From the NCBI GenBank assembly GCA_025928215.1, contig JAICJW010000151.1:1-9542 (forward strand): a DNA stretch of 9,542 bases, read 5' to 3'. Position numbers and translations under genes: made by a program. The stretch comes from Chloroflexia bacterium (GTDB lineage: Bacteria > Chloroflexota > Chloroflexia > Thermomicrobiales > JALYUS01). Under the pieces are notes generated by a model, which was not told where the DNA came from, did no database searches, and saw nothing but the letters and a program-made list of their open reading frames with translations. Position 1 is the first letter of the stretch. Each line of letters opens with the position of its first letter. Shown piece after piece: positions 1-6,473 of the stretch.

Positions 1-941
1 CGAGGCGTCGCTGCAGCGCACGCCGCGGTGGTTTCGAGCCGCTCGTTGACCGGAATGTAGCCGCGCTTGTCCATCGTGATCCCTGCCGCCGCAGGGTTTA
101 GGGCGTCCGTATTCGGCGTGCGGCCCGCCGCGACGAGGAGATGCGAGCCGGTCAGCGTCCGTTTGCCGTCCGCATCCTGTACCGTGAGCGCAATGCCGCC
201 GTGATCCGGCGCGGCGCGAATCGTCTCCGTGCCGAGGAGAACGGTGATGCCGTCTTCACGGAAGATTTTCGCGATCTCGTCCGCGACATCCTCGTCCTCC
301 TTCGGGGCGAGTTGCGGGCCGCGCTGAATGATCGTCACCTCGCTGCCGAAACGGCGAAACATCTGGGCAAACTCCAGCCCGATAAAGCCGCCGCCGAGGA
401 TGAGCAGATGCCGAGGCACGCTATCCAGTTCCATGATTGTCGTCGAGGTGAGCACGGGGATGCTATCCAGCCCCGCAATCTTCGGCAGGGCGGGGCGCAG
501 GCCACTGTTAATGAAAATCTTCTCCGCCGTCATTTCGCGCATGCCGCCGTCATTCAGCGTCACCGCGAGCGTCTTCGCGCCAGTGAAGCGCGCTTCGCCC
601 ATGAAGAGATCGAGGTTCGTGGTCTCCTTCACCCCTTTCTCGCTACCGGAGCGGAAGTCATCCACAATCGCGCGCTTTCGCTGCCGCACGACGGACATAT
701 CCATTGAGATTGGCCCCGTTTGAACGCCGTAGTCAGCGGCGCGGCGGGCGAGATAGGCGACGCGGGCACTGGCGACCATCGTCTTGGTCGGCGTGCAGCC
801 GACGTTGACGCAGGTGCCGCCGATGTGCTCGCGCTCGATCAATGCCATCTTCCATCCGGCACGGGCAAGTGTCGTCGCGAGCGGCCCGCCCGCCTGCCCC
901 GCGCCAATCACGATGCCGTCGTACCGCGTCGCGTCCGCCAT
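1..941 (-). CDS. Class-I pyridine nucleotide-disulfide oxidoreductase, mercuric reductase/lipoamide dehydrogenase type (C-terminus cut by window edge)
   Basis: Flavoprotein that would pass electrons from NAD(P)H through FAD to a redox-active cysteine pair and then to a disulfide or metal-ion substrate in the cytoplasm. About 313 residues are visible. The N-terminal FAD dinucleotide motif GAGQAG is at residues 13-18. The active-site pair lies in GGTCVNVGCTPTK, with Cys44 and Cys49 in the CX4C spacing of class-I enzymes. A second nucleotide-binding motif, GGGFIG, is at 183-188. The dimerisation domain and the C-terminal residues that separate mercuric reductase from lipoamide dehydrogenase are off the window, so the substrate is open. 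No N-terminal metal-binding HMA domain is present. The ATG at 941 is preceded by AAGGAG about 8 nt upstream, inside the last codons of the LtrA gene; the LtrA stop is 4 nt away, so translational coupling is likely. The last codons (positions 1-27) do not show the expected family motif in frame; see findings. Confidence 0.88.
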   Translation of the reverse strand, partial: MADATRYDGIVIGAGQAGGPLATTLARAGWKMALIEREHIGGTCVNVGCTPTKTMVASARVAYLARRAADYGVQTGPISMDMSVVRQRKRAIVDDFRSGSEKGVKETTNLDLFMGEARFTGAKTLAVTLNDGGMREMTAEKIFINSGLRPALPKIAGLDSIPVLTSTTIMELDSVPRHLLILGGGFIGLEFAQMFRRFGSEVTIIQRGPQLAPKEDEDVADEIAKIFREDGITVLLGTETIRAAPDHGGIALTVQDADGKRTLTGSHLLVAAGRTPNTDALNPAAAGITMDKRGYIPVNERLETTAACAAATP

Positions 942-945
942 CCGC

Positions 946-2163
946 TCATGCTCCTTCGTGGGGAGGTTCGACCTCTCCGTGCGCCGTTATTTCGCCATCA
1001 TTACGCAAATCAATCACCACCTGTGCCGCGCATATCGTAGCAAGAGAGAGCATGAGAAGCATTGGAGAAAGATACATCCCGATGAATGCAAGGAGCAGGA
1101 CGAGCAGGCTGGCGATGATCCGTAATCGGGTGCGGGCGCGGTCGAGCGCTCGCTGCGCGGGCGCGGCGCTCGTCCAATGGATCGCGCCGATCGTTGCGAG
1201 GCAAATGGCGAGTGCGCCGCAGAGCAGCCACCGAGTGCCATCAGGCAGAGCGACCGGCGATTTATTCGCGACAACATACTGAACGCCCGCCGCCATCGCC
1301 GTCAAGGTAACGACGAGCGGGAAATGTGCATAGAGCCAGACCTGATAGATAGCGATCTCCCCCGCCGCTCGCGCCGCGTAGATTGCGGTGCCGTCGAGAT
1401 TCTCGAAATAGAGCCATGCGAGGCAGAAGGCGATCAGCAGCGCGCAGGCCGCACTGAACGCCGCAGTACGTGTAAGCGCCTGCTGTCCGATGCCGAGGAC
1501 GACCGCCGCTACCCCTTCGCCGAGCACGATCAACGTGAACTGCCCGAACCTTTCCGGTAAATGGGCATCGTCCGGTGAGATGTTCGTCTGGAGGCGACCG
1601 GCAAAGAGCGGTGTGCTGATGTCCACCGCGAGGCCAATCCCGCAGAGGATGAGATGCGCGATACCTGGCACGAAGATCGAGACGCTCCAGATCGCGGCGG
1701 CCAATCCGAAGCCGCGTGCGAAATGGTTCGTCAGGGCGCGCGCCTCCGGGATCGCCCAGCCCGCGCGGAGGTATTGGACCACGAGGACGGCGCGGACGAC
1801 GGCGTATGAGAGCGCGAAGCCGGTCGCTGTCACGCCGAAGCCATCGCGTACATTGATCGCGAGGGAGGCGACCCCACCCATTTCGATGATCGTAAGCAGG
1901 CGATAGATCAGGTCGTCCGCGGCGACAAAGCGCGTCGCGTAAAAGGTCGTGCCGATCCAGGACCACCAGACGGGCAGGAAGAGCGCGACGAAGGAGACCA
2001 AGCCGGTAAACCGGATGCCGTGCGTCAGCCTGCTCGACAACTGCGCGACTGCGACGACGAAGATCAAGTCAAAGAAGAGTTCCAGCCATGTTGCATGGCG
2101 CGTCTCCTCGCCCCGGACATGGCTGCGTAGCCGTGGCACGCGGAGCATCTGTTTCGCCATCAT
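946..2163 (-). CDS. ltrA: LtrA family integral membrane protein (low temperature requirement protein A)
   Basis: Polytopic inner-membrane protein of 405 residues. The family was named from a Listeria mutant unable to grow in the cold, but its molecular function is not established. Family hallmarks are visible: near the N-terminus the motif ATWLELFFDLIFVVAVAQL (about residues 24-42), and in mid-protein HLPERFGQFTLIVLGEG. About ten to twelve hydrophobic segments are spread over the whole length, separated by short loops with Arg and Lys. Length is normal for the family. Two consecutive ATG codons (2163 and 2160) could both serve as start; only a weak G-rich ribosome-binding site precedes them. 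The gene starts 8 nt after the stop of the NDH-2-like gene and ends 4 nt before the disulfide oxidoreductase start, so the three are very probably one transcript. The N-terminal basic stretch is consistent with a cytoplasmic N-terminus. Confidence 0.88.
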   Translation of the reverse strand: MMAKQMLRVPRLRSHVRGEETRHATWLELFFDLIFVVAVAQLSSRLTHGIRFTGLVSFVALFLPVWWSWIGTTFYATRFVAADDLIYRLLTIIEMGGVASLAINVRDGFGVTATGFALSYAVVRAVLVVQYLRAGWAIPEARALTNHFARGFGLAAAIWSVSIFVPGIAHLILCGIGLAVDISTPLFAGRLQTNISPDDAHLPERFGQFTLIVLGEGVAAVVLGIGQQALTRTAAFSAACALLIAFCLAWLYFENLDGTAIYAARAAGEIAIYQVWLYAHFPLVVTLTAMAAGVQYVVANKSPVALPDGTRWLLCGALAICLATIGAIHWTSAAPAQRALDRARTRLRIIASLLVLLLAFIGMYLSPMLLMLSLATICAAQVVIDLRNDGEITAHGEVEPPHEGA

Positions 2164-2171
2164 CGCCCCGA

Positions 2172-3425
2172 TTACCGACCTAGGAGATCGCGGAGCGCGC
2201 CGCGCTTCTGCGCGATCCCCGGCACCTCAACGAGGTCCAGCCCGTCACGGAGGACGTGTGCGGCGCGCCCGGTGAAGTGCGGTGCATGTGGCCCGCCGCC
2301 GAGCTGCGCGATCGCATCGCCGTCGCCGAGTTTGATGATCTGGCCGCGCGGTGCGTAGCGGAAGGCGGGGAGCGGTTCGCCGGCGAGGTCGGCGGCGAGC
2401 GCGCGGGCGAGAAACCGCCCCTGCTGCTGCGCGAGGCTTGCCGTCGCGGGGCGGCGTTTGCCCCGCCCATCGTCCATATAGACGCAGTCACCGGCGGCGT
2501 AGACGGTGGGAAAACCGGGCCGTTGCAACTGTTTCGTGACGCGGAGCGCGCCATCCACGAGCGGCACTCCGAGAGCACGGATGAGCGGATGCGCGGTGAT
2601 GCCCGCCGTCCAGATCAGCGTGCGTGCGGCGATAGAGCGGCCATCATCGAGGTAGACGCGATCGGCATCGGCCCCGACAACGAACCGCCCCCCGATGAGG
2701 CGGATACCGCGCGCCCGCATTGCGGCGCGGGCATCCCGGTCGAAGTAGGGGGGCAAGTCGGTCATCAATCGATCGTCGCCATTGACGAGGACGAGGCGAA
2801 GCTGATCGGGCGCGATGCCATATGCGGGGGCGAGTCGCCGCTCGGCGAAATCCGCGAGGTCGAAGATCAACTCCACCCCCTTCGCACCACCCCCCGCGAC
2901 GACAATCGTGACGCTCTCGGCGGCGTGCGCCGCCGCGCGGAAGCGGGTGGTGAGCCGCGCGCGGATCGCCTCGGCATCCGGCAGGTTCATGAACGGGAGG
3001 GCATGTGCCGCAAGCCCACCGGGCGCATTGCTATGCGCCCCGACAATGTGCGGCAATGTGGACGCCGCCCCGACGGCGAGCACGAGGCGATCATAGGGAA
3101 TCTCGCCGTCCTCGGTATGAACGACGCGTCGTTCGCGGTCGAATCCGGTGATCGTTGTCTGCCGTACCGCAACACTGCCATCCCAGAGCAGGTCGCGATA
3201 CGGCGTCGTCGCGTGCTCCGGGGCGATCTTGGCCGCCGCGACTTCATAGAGGAGGGGCGTATAGGTGAATGCCCGTTGCCGGTCAAGCAGCGTAACGCGC
3301 ACCGGCCGCCCCGCCACGTCCCGCCGTGGCCCATGTCGCGCCAGCAACCGTGCCAGCCGCACCCCCGCGAACCCGCCACCGGCAATGACGATATGCAGCG
3401 CTGAGTGTTCGCTTGCCACGCCCAT
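2172..3425 (-). CDS. NDH-2-like FAD-dependent NAD(P)H oxidoreductase
   Basis: Two-dinucleotide-binding-domain flavoprotein related to type II NADH dehydrogenase, which oxidises NADH and reduces quinone without pumping protons. From the ATG at 3425 it is 417 residues. The FAD motif AGGGFAG is at about 15-21, followed by FTYTPLLYEVA, the counterpart of the HLFQPLLYEVA block of NDH-2. A central NAD(P) motif reads VVAGGGAKGVE. The family FAD motif YAAGDCVYMDD is present, then LAQQQG and a C-terminal FRYAPRGQIIKLGDGDAIAQLGG. The C-terminus lacks an obvious aromatic-rich membrane anchor typical of NDH-2, so quinone as acceptor is unproven. Start choice: the frame stays open up to 3905, but those codons overlap the upstream small-protein gene in another frame. 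The ATG at 3425 has AGG upstream and lies close before the first Rossmann strand. An ATG at 3485 (437 residues) or GTG at 3419 is also possible. Confidence 0.82.
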   Translation of the reverse strand: MGVASEHSALHIVIAGGGFAGVRLARLLARHGPRRDVAGRPVRVTLLDRQRAFTYTPLLYEVAAAKIAPEHATTPYRDLLWDGSVAVRQTTITGFDRERRVVHTEDGEIPYDRLVLAVGAASTLPHIVGAHSNAPGGLAAHALPFMNLPDAEAIRARLTTRFRAAAHAAESVTIVVAGGGAKGVELIFDLADFAERRLAPAYGIAPDQLRLVLVNGDDRLMTDLPPYFDRDARAAMRARGIRLIGGRFVVGADADRVYLDDGRSIAARTLIWTAGITAHPLIRALGVPLVDGALRVTKQLQRPGFPTVYAAGDCVYMDDGRGKRRPATASLAQQQGRFLARALAADLAGEPLPAFRYAPRGQIIKLGDGDAIAQLGGGPHAPHFTGRAAHVLRDGLDLVEVPGIAQKRGALRDLLGR

Positions 3426-3523
3426 CCCTGCCTGAAAGACGTGAGGAGTGGCCCGCAACCACCCCTCATTCGACCCGTCGTTCATCGTATCATAGATGGG
3501 CGGGAACGCCGCCAACGGTCTCC

Positions 3524-3823
3524 TCAGGTCTCGTCGCTCTCCCGTGGCATGGCGGCTTTGCGCGCCTGCTCGTCGAGATACTCCCGGCGGGATCGTAGCG
3601 CGATAAAAATCCCGGCGACGATGAAGATCGCGACGGCGGCAAAAATCGCCAGCAGGAAGCCCCACGGCGCGCTGCCGCCCGTGCCCCCCTTGACCGCCGC
3701 CGCGCCAACTACGGAGCCAGACGCGGTGTGCGCGTCCACGGTGATACCGAAGGTGAGCGAGAGAATGCTGACCGCGAGGGGAAGCGCTCCCGCGACACTG
3801 TGCCGTATTCCTGTCTTGTTCAT
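3524..3823 (-). CDS. Small secreted or membrane protein with signal peptide and one transmembrane segment, unknown function
   Basis: I do not recognise this 99-residue protein. It has a Lys/Arg-containing N-terminus (Lys3, Arg7), a hydrophobic stretch at about 10-28 and a plausible signal-peptidase site after VDA (residue 31). A short Gly/Ser/Ala-rich outside segment follows, then one strongly hydrophobic segment at 55-76. The tail is basic, then mixed-charge (RSRREYLDEQARK), and is likely cytoplasmic. The ATG at 3823 has AAGGA about 7 nt upstream. It is the first gene after the terminator that closes the large flavoprotein gene and lies just upstream of the NDH-2-like gene on the same strand (98 nt gap to 3425, 38 nt if 3485 is used). 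This suggests it belongs to that membrane/redox unit. No cysteine, histidine cluster or known motif gives a function. The reading frame, ribosome-binding site and clear topology support a real gene. Confidence 0.68.
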   Translation of the reverse strand: MNKTGIRHSVAGALPLAVSILSLTFGITVDAHTASGSVVGAAAVKGGTGGSAPWGFLLAIFAAVAIFIVAGIFIALRSRREYLDEQARKAAMPRESDET

Positions 3824-3867
3824 CTCCGATCCTTCGTTGATGGAGCAGTGGTATTCCGGGGACGAAA

Positions 3868-3904
3868 ATGCAATGAGGGGGCGTGGTATGTACCCGCCCC
3901 CTCA
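3868..3904 (-). terminator. Rho-independent terminator after the GltD-like flavoprotein gene
   Basis: A 10-bp perfect G+C-rich stem pairs TGAGGGGGCG (3874-3883) with CGCCCCCTCA (3895-3904). It can extend inwards by GGT/ACC with a single bulge to a 4-nt loop. Read on the minus strand, the hairpin begins 24 nt after the flavoprotein stop codon and is followed by TTGCATTTT. This separates that gene from the small-protein/NDH-2/LtrA group downstream. I found no convincing promoter for that next group between this hairpin and position 3823. Confidence 0.82.
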
Positions 3905-3927
3905 CATTGTCTGTGATGCTGCGCTGC

Positions 3928-6249
3928 TCAGTCGCCCGCTGCCTCCGCCGCGAGGAAGTCCATCTTGTAGTCCGGGGTCATGCGGAAGTGGCCCATCGTC
4001 AGGCAGTCCGTCGGGCACCAGATAACGCAGTTGCCGCAACGGATGCAGCGCTCCTCGTCCATCATCATCACGGCGGCGGCGGGCGACATCTGCCGCTTGG
4101 CGAACTCGACGATCTCGCTGTCGCCGTCAATCGCGTTGATGCGGTCGAGTGAGACCATCTCGATCACTTCCTCGGGGCAGACATCCACGCAGCCGTTGCA
4201 GAGGACGCATTTCGAGCCGTCAATGAAGATATTCAGCTGGCACTGCAAGCAGCGCTTCGCCTCCTCGAATCCCTCATCGTCGGTCAGACCGAGTTCGACT
4301 TCCGCCACCTGATCGTAGCGCAGATCCATCGGCAAGGTCGGCATCTCCTGCCGCGCGGTGTCAATGTAGTTGTCGCCCCAGATGAGGCGGCGGCTCATCG
4401 CCTCTTCGGTCCACTTCGCGACGCCCGTCTGCGAGAGGAGGCCGCGCCGCGCCCGTACCTGGTCAATGTCCAGTTCGACGACTTCCATCTGCTGCTCGAT
4501 CGGCTTCTCGCCGGTCAGGTACGCATGCAGGGCGTCCACGGCGGCATGCCCCTCACCGATGGCGGTGATGAAGGTTTTCGGGTTCATTACGTAGTCGCCG
4601 CAGGCAAAGAGGCCGGGAATCTCGGTCATGTAGTTGTCGTCGAGGATCGGCACGCCGCGCCGGTCCAGTTTCGTCAGTTCCAGCCCCTTGAGGAAGCCGG
4701 ATTCCGGTTGCTGGCCGTACGCCGCGCAGATCATATCGCACGGGATGATCTCCTCAGAGCCGGGAATCGGGATGGCGCGCGGGCGACCGGATGAATCGAG
4801 CGGGCCGAGTTCGCTATGCGTCACTTCGAGGCCGATCACCTTGCCGTTCTCATCGCCGACGACGCGCTTCGCCGTGACGAGCCACTGGAACTCGATCCCC
4901 TCGTACTCCGCTTCGTGCAGTTCGAGTTCTTCCACCGTGGATTCGGCGGCGGTGCGGCGGTAGAGCACTTGCACCGTCTCCGCGCCGAGGCGAACGGCGG
5001 AGCGGCAGCAGTCCATCGCCGTGAAGCCGAGGCCGAGGACGATGACATTCCGACCGATGCGTCGCGGCTTCTGCCAATCCGCGATGTGCAGGTCTTCGAG
5101 CCAGGTGAGGCCGTATTCGACGCCGTCCAATTCCTCGCCGGGGATGCCGAGGCCGACCGGCACCTGGCAGCCCGCCGCGATCAGCACCGCGTCGTTCTGT
5201 GCCATCAGATCGGCGATCATTACGTCCTTGCCGACGGCAGTATCGAGGTGAATCTCCACACCGAGATCGGCGACGAGATTGACTTCATCCTGAATGATAT
5301 GGCGCGGCAACCGCCACTCCGGCACGCCGCCCCAGTACATGCCACCGGGGACGGGCAGGGCGTCGTAGACCGTGACCTTGTGCCCCTTACGGGCGAGGCC
5401 GCGCGCGGCGGTGATGCCGGCCGCTCCGGCGCCGATGATGGCGACGGATTTGCCACTCGGCGGTGCGGGCCGCTCACGGCGGGTGGCGTCCCGATTGTCG
5501 GAGGCGACGCGCTTCAGCCAGCAAATGGCGATCGGTTCGTCAATGACGCCCCGGCGGCAGGCCGATTCGCAGGGCCGGGCACAGACACGGCCCAAACAGC
5601 CAGGAAAGACGTTCGATTCGCGATTCAGTTCAAACGAGTTCGAGTACTCTTCGTCGGCGATGAAGGCGATATAGCGGGAGATGTCGGTATGCGCCGGGCA
5701 GGCCGCCGCGCAGGGGATATTGTCCGCGAACCACGCGCCATCGCCCGTGACAAGGTTGTACTTCTTGCCGGAGCGCATGACGTAACTGGCTTCCATCTTC
5801 GTGTCCACGAGGGCGAGGAGACGCAACCGCCGCCCGACCTCAACCTCGTTCTCCACCTGCGCGACGGCGGCAAGCGCAGCGACCGTGCTGTGCGTCTGGT
5901 CGGAGGTGAAGGCAGGCATGACGCCGAGTGTGAAGTCCTGCGCGCCCGTCTTGGGCGTCGGGGAGGAAGGCACGATACCGCCCTGATTCTCATATCCTCG
6001 CTCGCGCGTCGCGGAGTCGGTGAGGCCAACCGTCGCCCAGTTCGGCTTCTCGACGTACTGGGGGCGGACCGCCTGCTGCTCCTGCGGGACGCCAACGCTC
6101 GCGTAGCGGGTATTCCGCTGTGTGCGCGGGTCAGCCGCCGTGCTCGGCGGGGTGAATGCCTCGAACGAATCTTCGGAGCCGCAGACCGCGCAGATTGTCG
6201 GTCGTTGGGCGTCCTGCGTGGTATAGCCACAAACGGTACATCGCCACAT
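3928..6249 (-). CDS. Multidomain iron-sulfur flavoprotein: rubredoxin-like domain, GltD-like FAD/NAD(P) oxidoreductase, 2[4Fe-4S] ferredoxin domain
   Basis: Cytoplasmic electron-transfer flavoprotein of 773 residues. Residues 1-24 form a rubredoxin-like metal knuckle (MWRCTVCGY, second pair CAVC; Cys4, 7, 20, 23). A low-complexity linker runs to about 130. Residues about 140-250 match the N-terminal iron-sulfur domain of the glutamate synthase small subunit (GltD), with Cys180, 184, 218, 223, 227 and 231 in the pattern CxxxCP...CLGRVCxxPCxxxC. The FAD motif GAGAAG is at 273-278 and the NAD(P) motif GLGFTA at 406-411. The C-terminus has two ferredoxin cysteine sets, Cys681/684/687/691 and Cys735/738/741/745. 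Known relatives move electrons between NAD(P)H and ferredoxin-type carriers. No glutamate synthase large subunit lies in the window, and korAB is close by, so a ferredoxin:NAD(P)H role is my inference. A TTG at 6279 would add 10 residues, but the ATG at 6249 opens the canonical knuckle and has GAGGAGG 11 nt upstream. Confidence 0.88.
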   Translation of the reverse strand: MWRCTVCGYTTQDAQRPTICAVCGSEDSFEAFTPPSTAADPRTQRNTRYASVGVPQEQQAVRPQYVEKPNWATVGLTDSATRERGYENQGGIVPSSPTPKTGAQDFTLGVMPAFTSDQTHSTVAALAAVAQVENEVEVGRRLRLLALVDTKMEASYVMRSGKKYNLVTGDGAWFADNIPCAAACPAHTDISRYIAFIADEEYSNSFELNRESNVFPGCLGRVCARPCESACRRGVIDEPIAICWLKRVASDNRDATRRERPAPPSGKSVAIIGAGAAGITAARGLARKGHKVTVYDALPVPGGMYWGGVPEWRLPRHIIQDEVNLVADLGVEIHLDTAVGKDVMIADLMAQNDAVLIAAGCQVPVGLGIPGEELDGVEYGLTWLEDLHIADWQKPRRIGRNVIVLGLGFTAMDCCRSAVRLGAETVQVLYRRTAAESTVEELELHEAEYEGIEFQWLVTAKRVVGDENGKVIGLEVTHSELGPLDSSGRPRAIPIPGSEEIIPCDMICAAYGQQPESGFLKGLELTKLDRRGVPILDDNYMTEIPGLFACGDYVMNPKTFITAIGEGHAAVDALHAYLTGEKPIEQQMEVVELDIDQVRARRGLLSQTGVAKWTEEAMSRRLIWGDNYIDTARQEMPTLPMDLRYDQVAEVELGLTDDEGFEEAKRCLQCQLNIFIDGSKCVLCNGCVDVCPEEVIEMVSLDRINAIDGDSEIVEFAKRQMSPAAAVMMMDEERCIRCGNCVIWCPTDCLTMGHFRMTPDYKMDFLAAEAAGD

Positions 6250-6260
6250 ACGCGGTTGAA

Positions 6261-6267
6261 CCTCCTC
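6261..6267 (-). promoter_or_regulatory. Ribosome-binding site that decides the flavoprotein start
   Basis: GAGGAGG on the minus strand ends 11 nt before the ATG at 6249. It would lie inside the coding region if the TTG at 6279 were used. The spacing is slightly long, but the match to the anti-Shine-Dalgarno sequence is strong, so 6249 is preferred. Confidence 0.6.
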
Positions 6268-6279
6268 GTTCAGAAGCAA

Positions 6280-6314
6280 TGAGCGATGAGTACCGAGTAC
6301 TCAGTACTCAGTAC
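6280..6314. repeat. 7-bp tandem repeat array in the 5' leader of the flavoprotein gene
   Basis: Five consecutive units on the plus strand: TGAGCGA, TGAGTAC, CGAGTAC, TCAGTAC, TCAGTAC. The last four share AGTAC at a strict 7-bp period and each contains the self-complementary GTAC, so the array can fold on itself in several registers. It lies between the predicted transcription start (about 6331) and the ribosome-binding site at 6261-6267, so it would be transcribed as untranslated leader. Confidence 0.75.
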
Positions 6315-6337
6315 AGGGGGCTGCTCTCTTCGCCTCC

Positions 6338-6366
6338 ATTGTATGCCCCGTCACAAAGGGCGTCAA
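6338..6366 (-). promoter_or_regulatory. Sigma70/sigmaA-type promoter of the flavoprotein gene
   Basis: On the minus strand, a -35 box TTGACG (6366-6361) and a -10 box TACAAT (6343-6338) are separated by exactly 17 bp. Each box differs from the consensus at one position. Transcription would start near 6331 and give a leader of about 80 nt that carries the 7-bp repeat array and the ribosome-binding site. It is the best promoter match I see in the window. Confidence 0.72.
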
Positions 6367-6372
6367 CGCGGG

Positions 6373-6441
6373 GAGGTTCGGAGTTCGAGGTTCGAGGTTC
6401 GAAGAAACAGGACCCTCTTCGAACCTCGAACTCCGAACCGC
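6373..6441. repeat. Inverted repeat built from 7-bp units (GAGGTTC family)
   Basis: The left arm has four 7-bp units from 6373: GAGGTTC, GGAGTTC, GAGGTTC, GAGGTTC, then GAAGA. The right arm, 6416-6439, is the reverse complement of the left arm with exactly one unit missing, giving about 24 bp of pairing with a 7-nt bulge around a 10-nt loop (6406-6415). It lies immediately upstream of the -35 box at 6361-6366 and directly after the T-tract of the terminator at 6441-6473. Confidence 0.82.
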
Positions 6442-6473
6442 AAAAAGGCCCTTGCGGGGGAAGCGCAAGGGCC
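6441..6473 (-). terminator. Rho-independent terminator with no obvious minus-strand gene in front of it
   Basis: A perfect 10-bp stem pairs GGCCCTTGCG (6447-6456) with CGCAAGGGCC (6464-6473) around a 7-nt loop. Read on the minus strand it is followed by TTTTT, then GCGG. On the plus strand the hairpin is preceded by the A-tract and followed by no T-tract, so it acts on minus-strand transcripts only. The nearest minus-strand gene upstream is korB, which ends about 1 kb away beyond the opposite-strand protoglobin gene. Its likely use is to stop korAB read-through before the flavoprotein promoter, or to end an unannotated RNA. Confidence 0.75.

Noticed and set aside
2256..3404. Plus-strand open frame (382 codons) opposite the NDH-2-like gene
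   Set aside because: Low-complexity, highly charged translation with no recognisable domain; the opposite strand encodes a clear flavoprotein.
3426..3905. N-terminal extension of the NDH-2-like frame up to 3905
   Set aside because: The extension is Arg-rich without a domain, overlaps the small membrane protein in another frame and crosses the terminator region; an internal start at 3425 (or 3485) is more plausible.
3928..6249. Plain annotation as glutamate synthase small subunit
   Set aside because: The core is GltD-like, but the extra rubredoxin-like and 2[4Fe-4S] domains and the absence of a large subunit argue against a simple glutamate synthase assignment.
4816..6282. Long plus-strand open frame (488 codons) opposite the flavoprotein gene
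   Set aside because: It is the antisense shadow of a GC-rich coding region. The translation is Arg/Asp/Gly-rich without any family motif, while the minus strand has unmistakable cysteine and dinucleotide-binding motifs.
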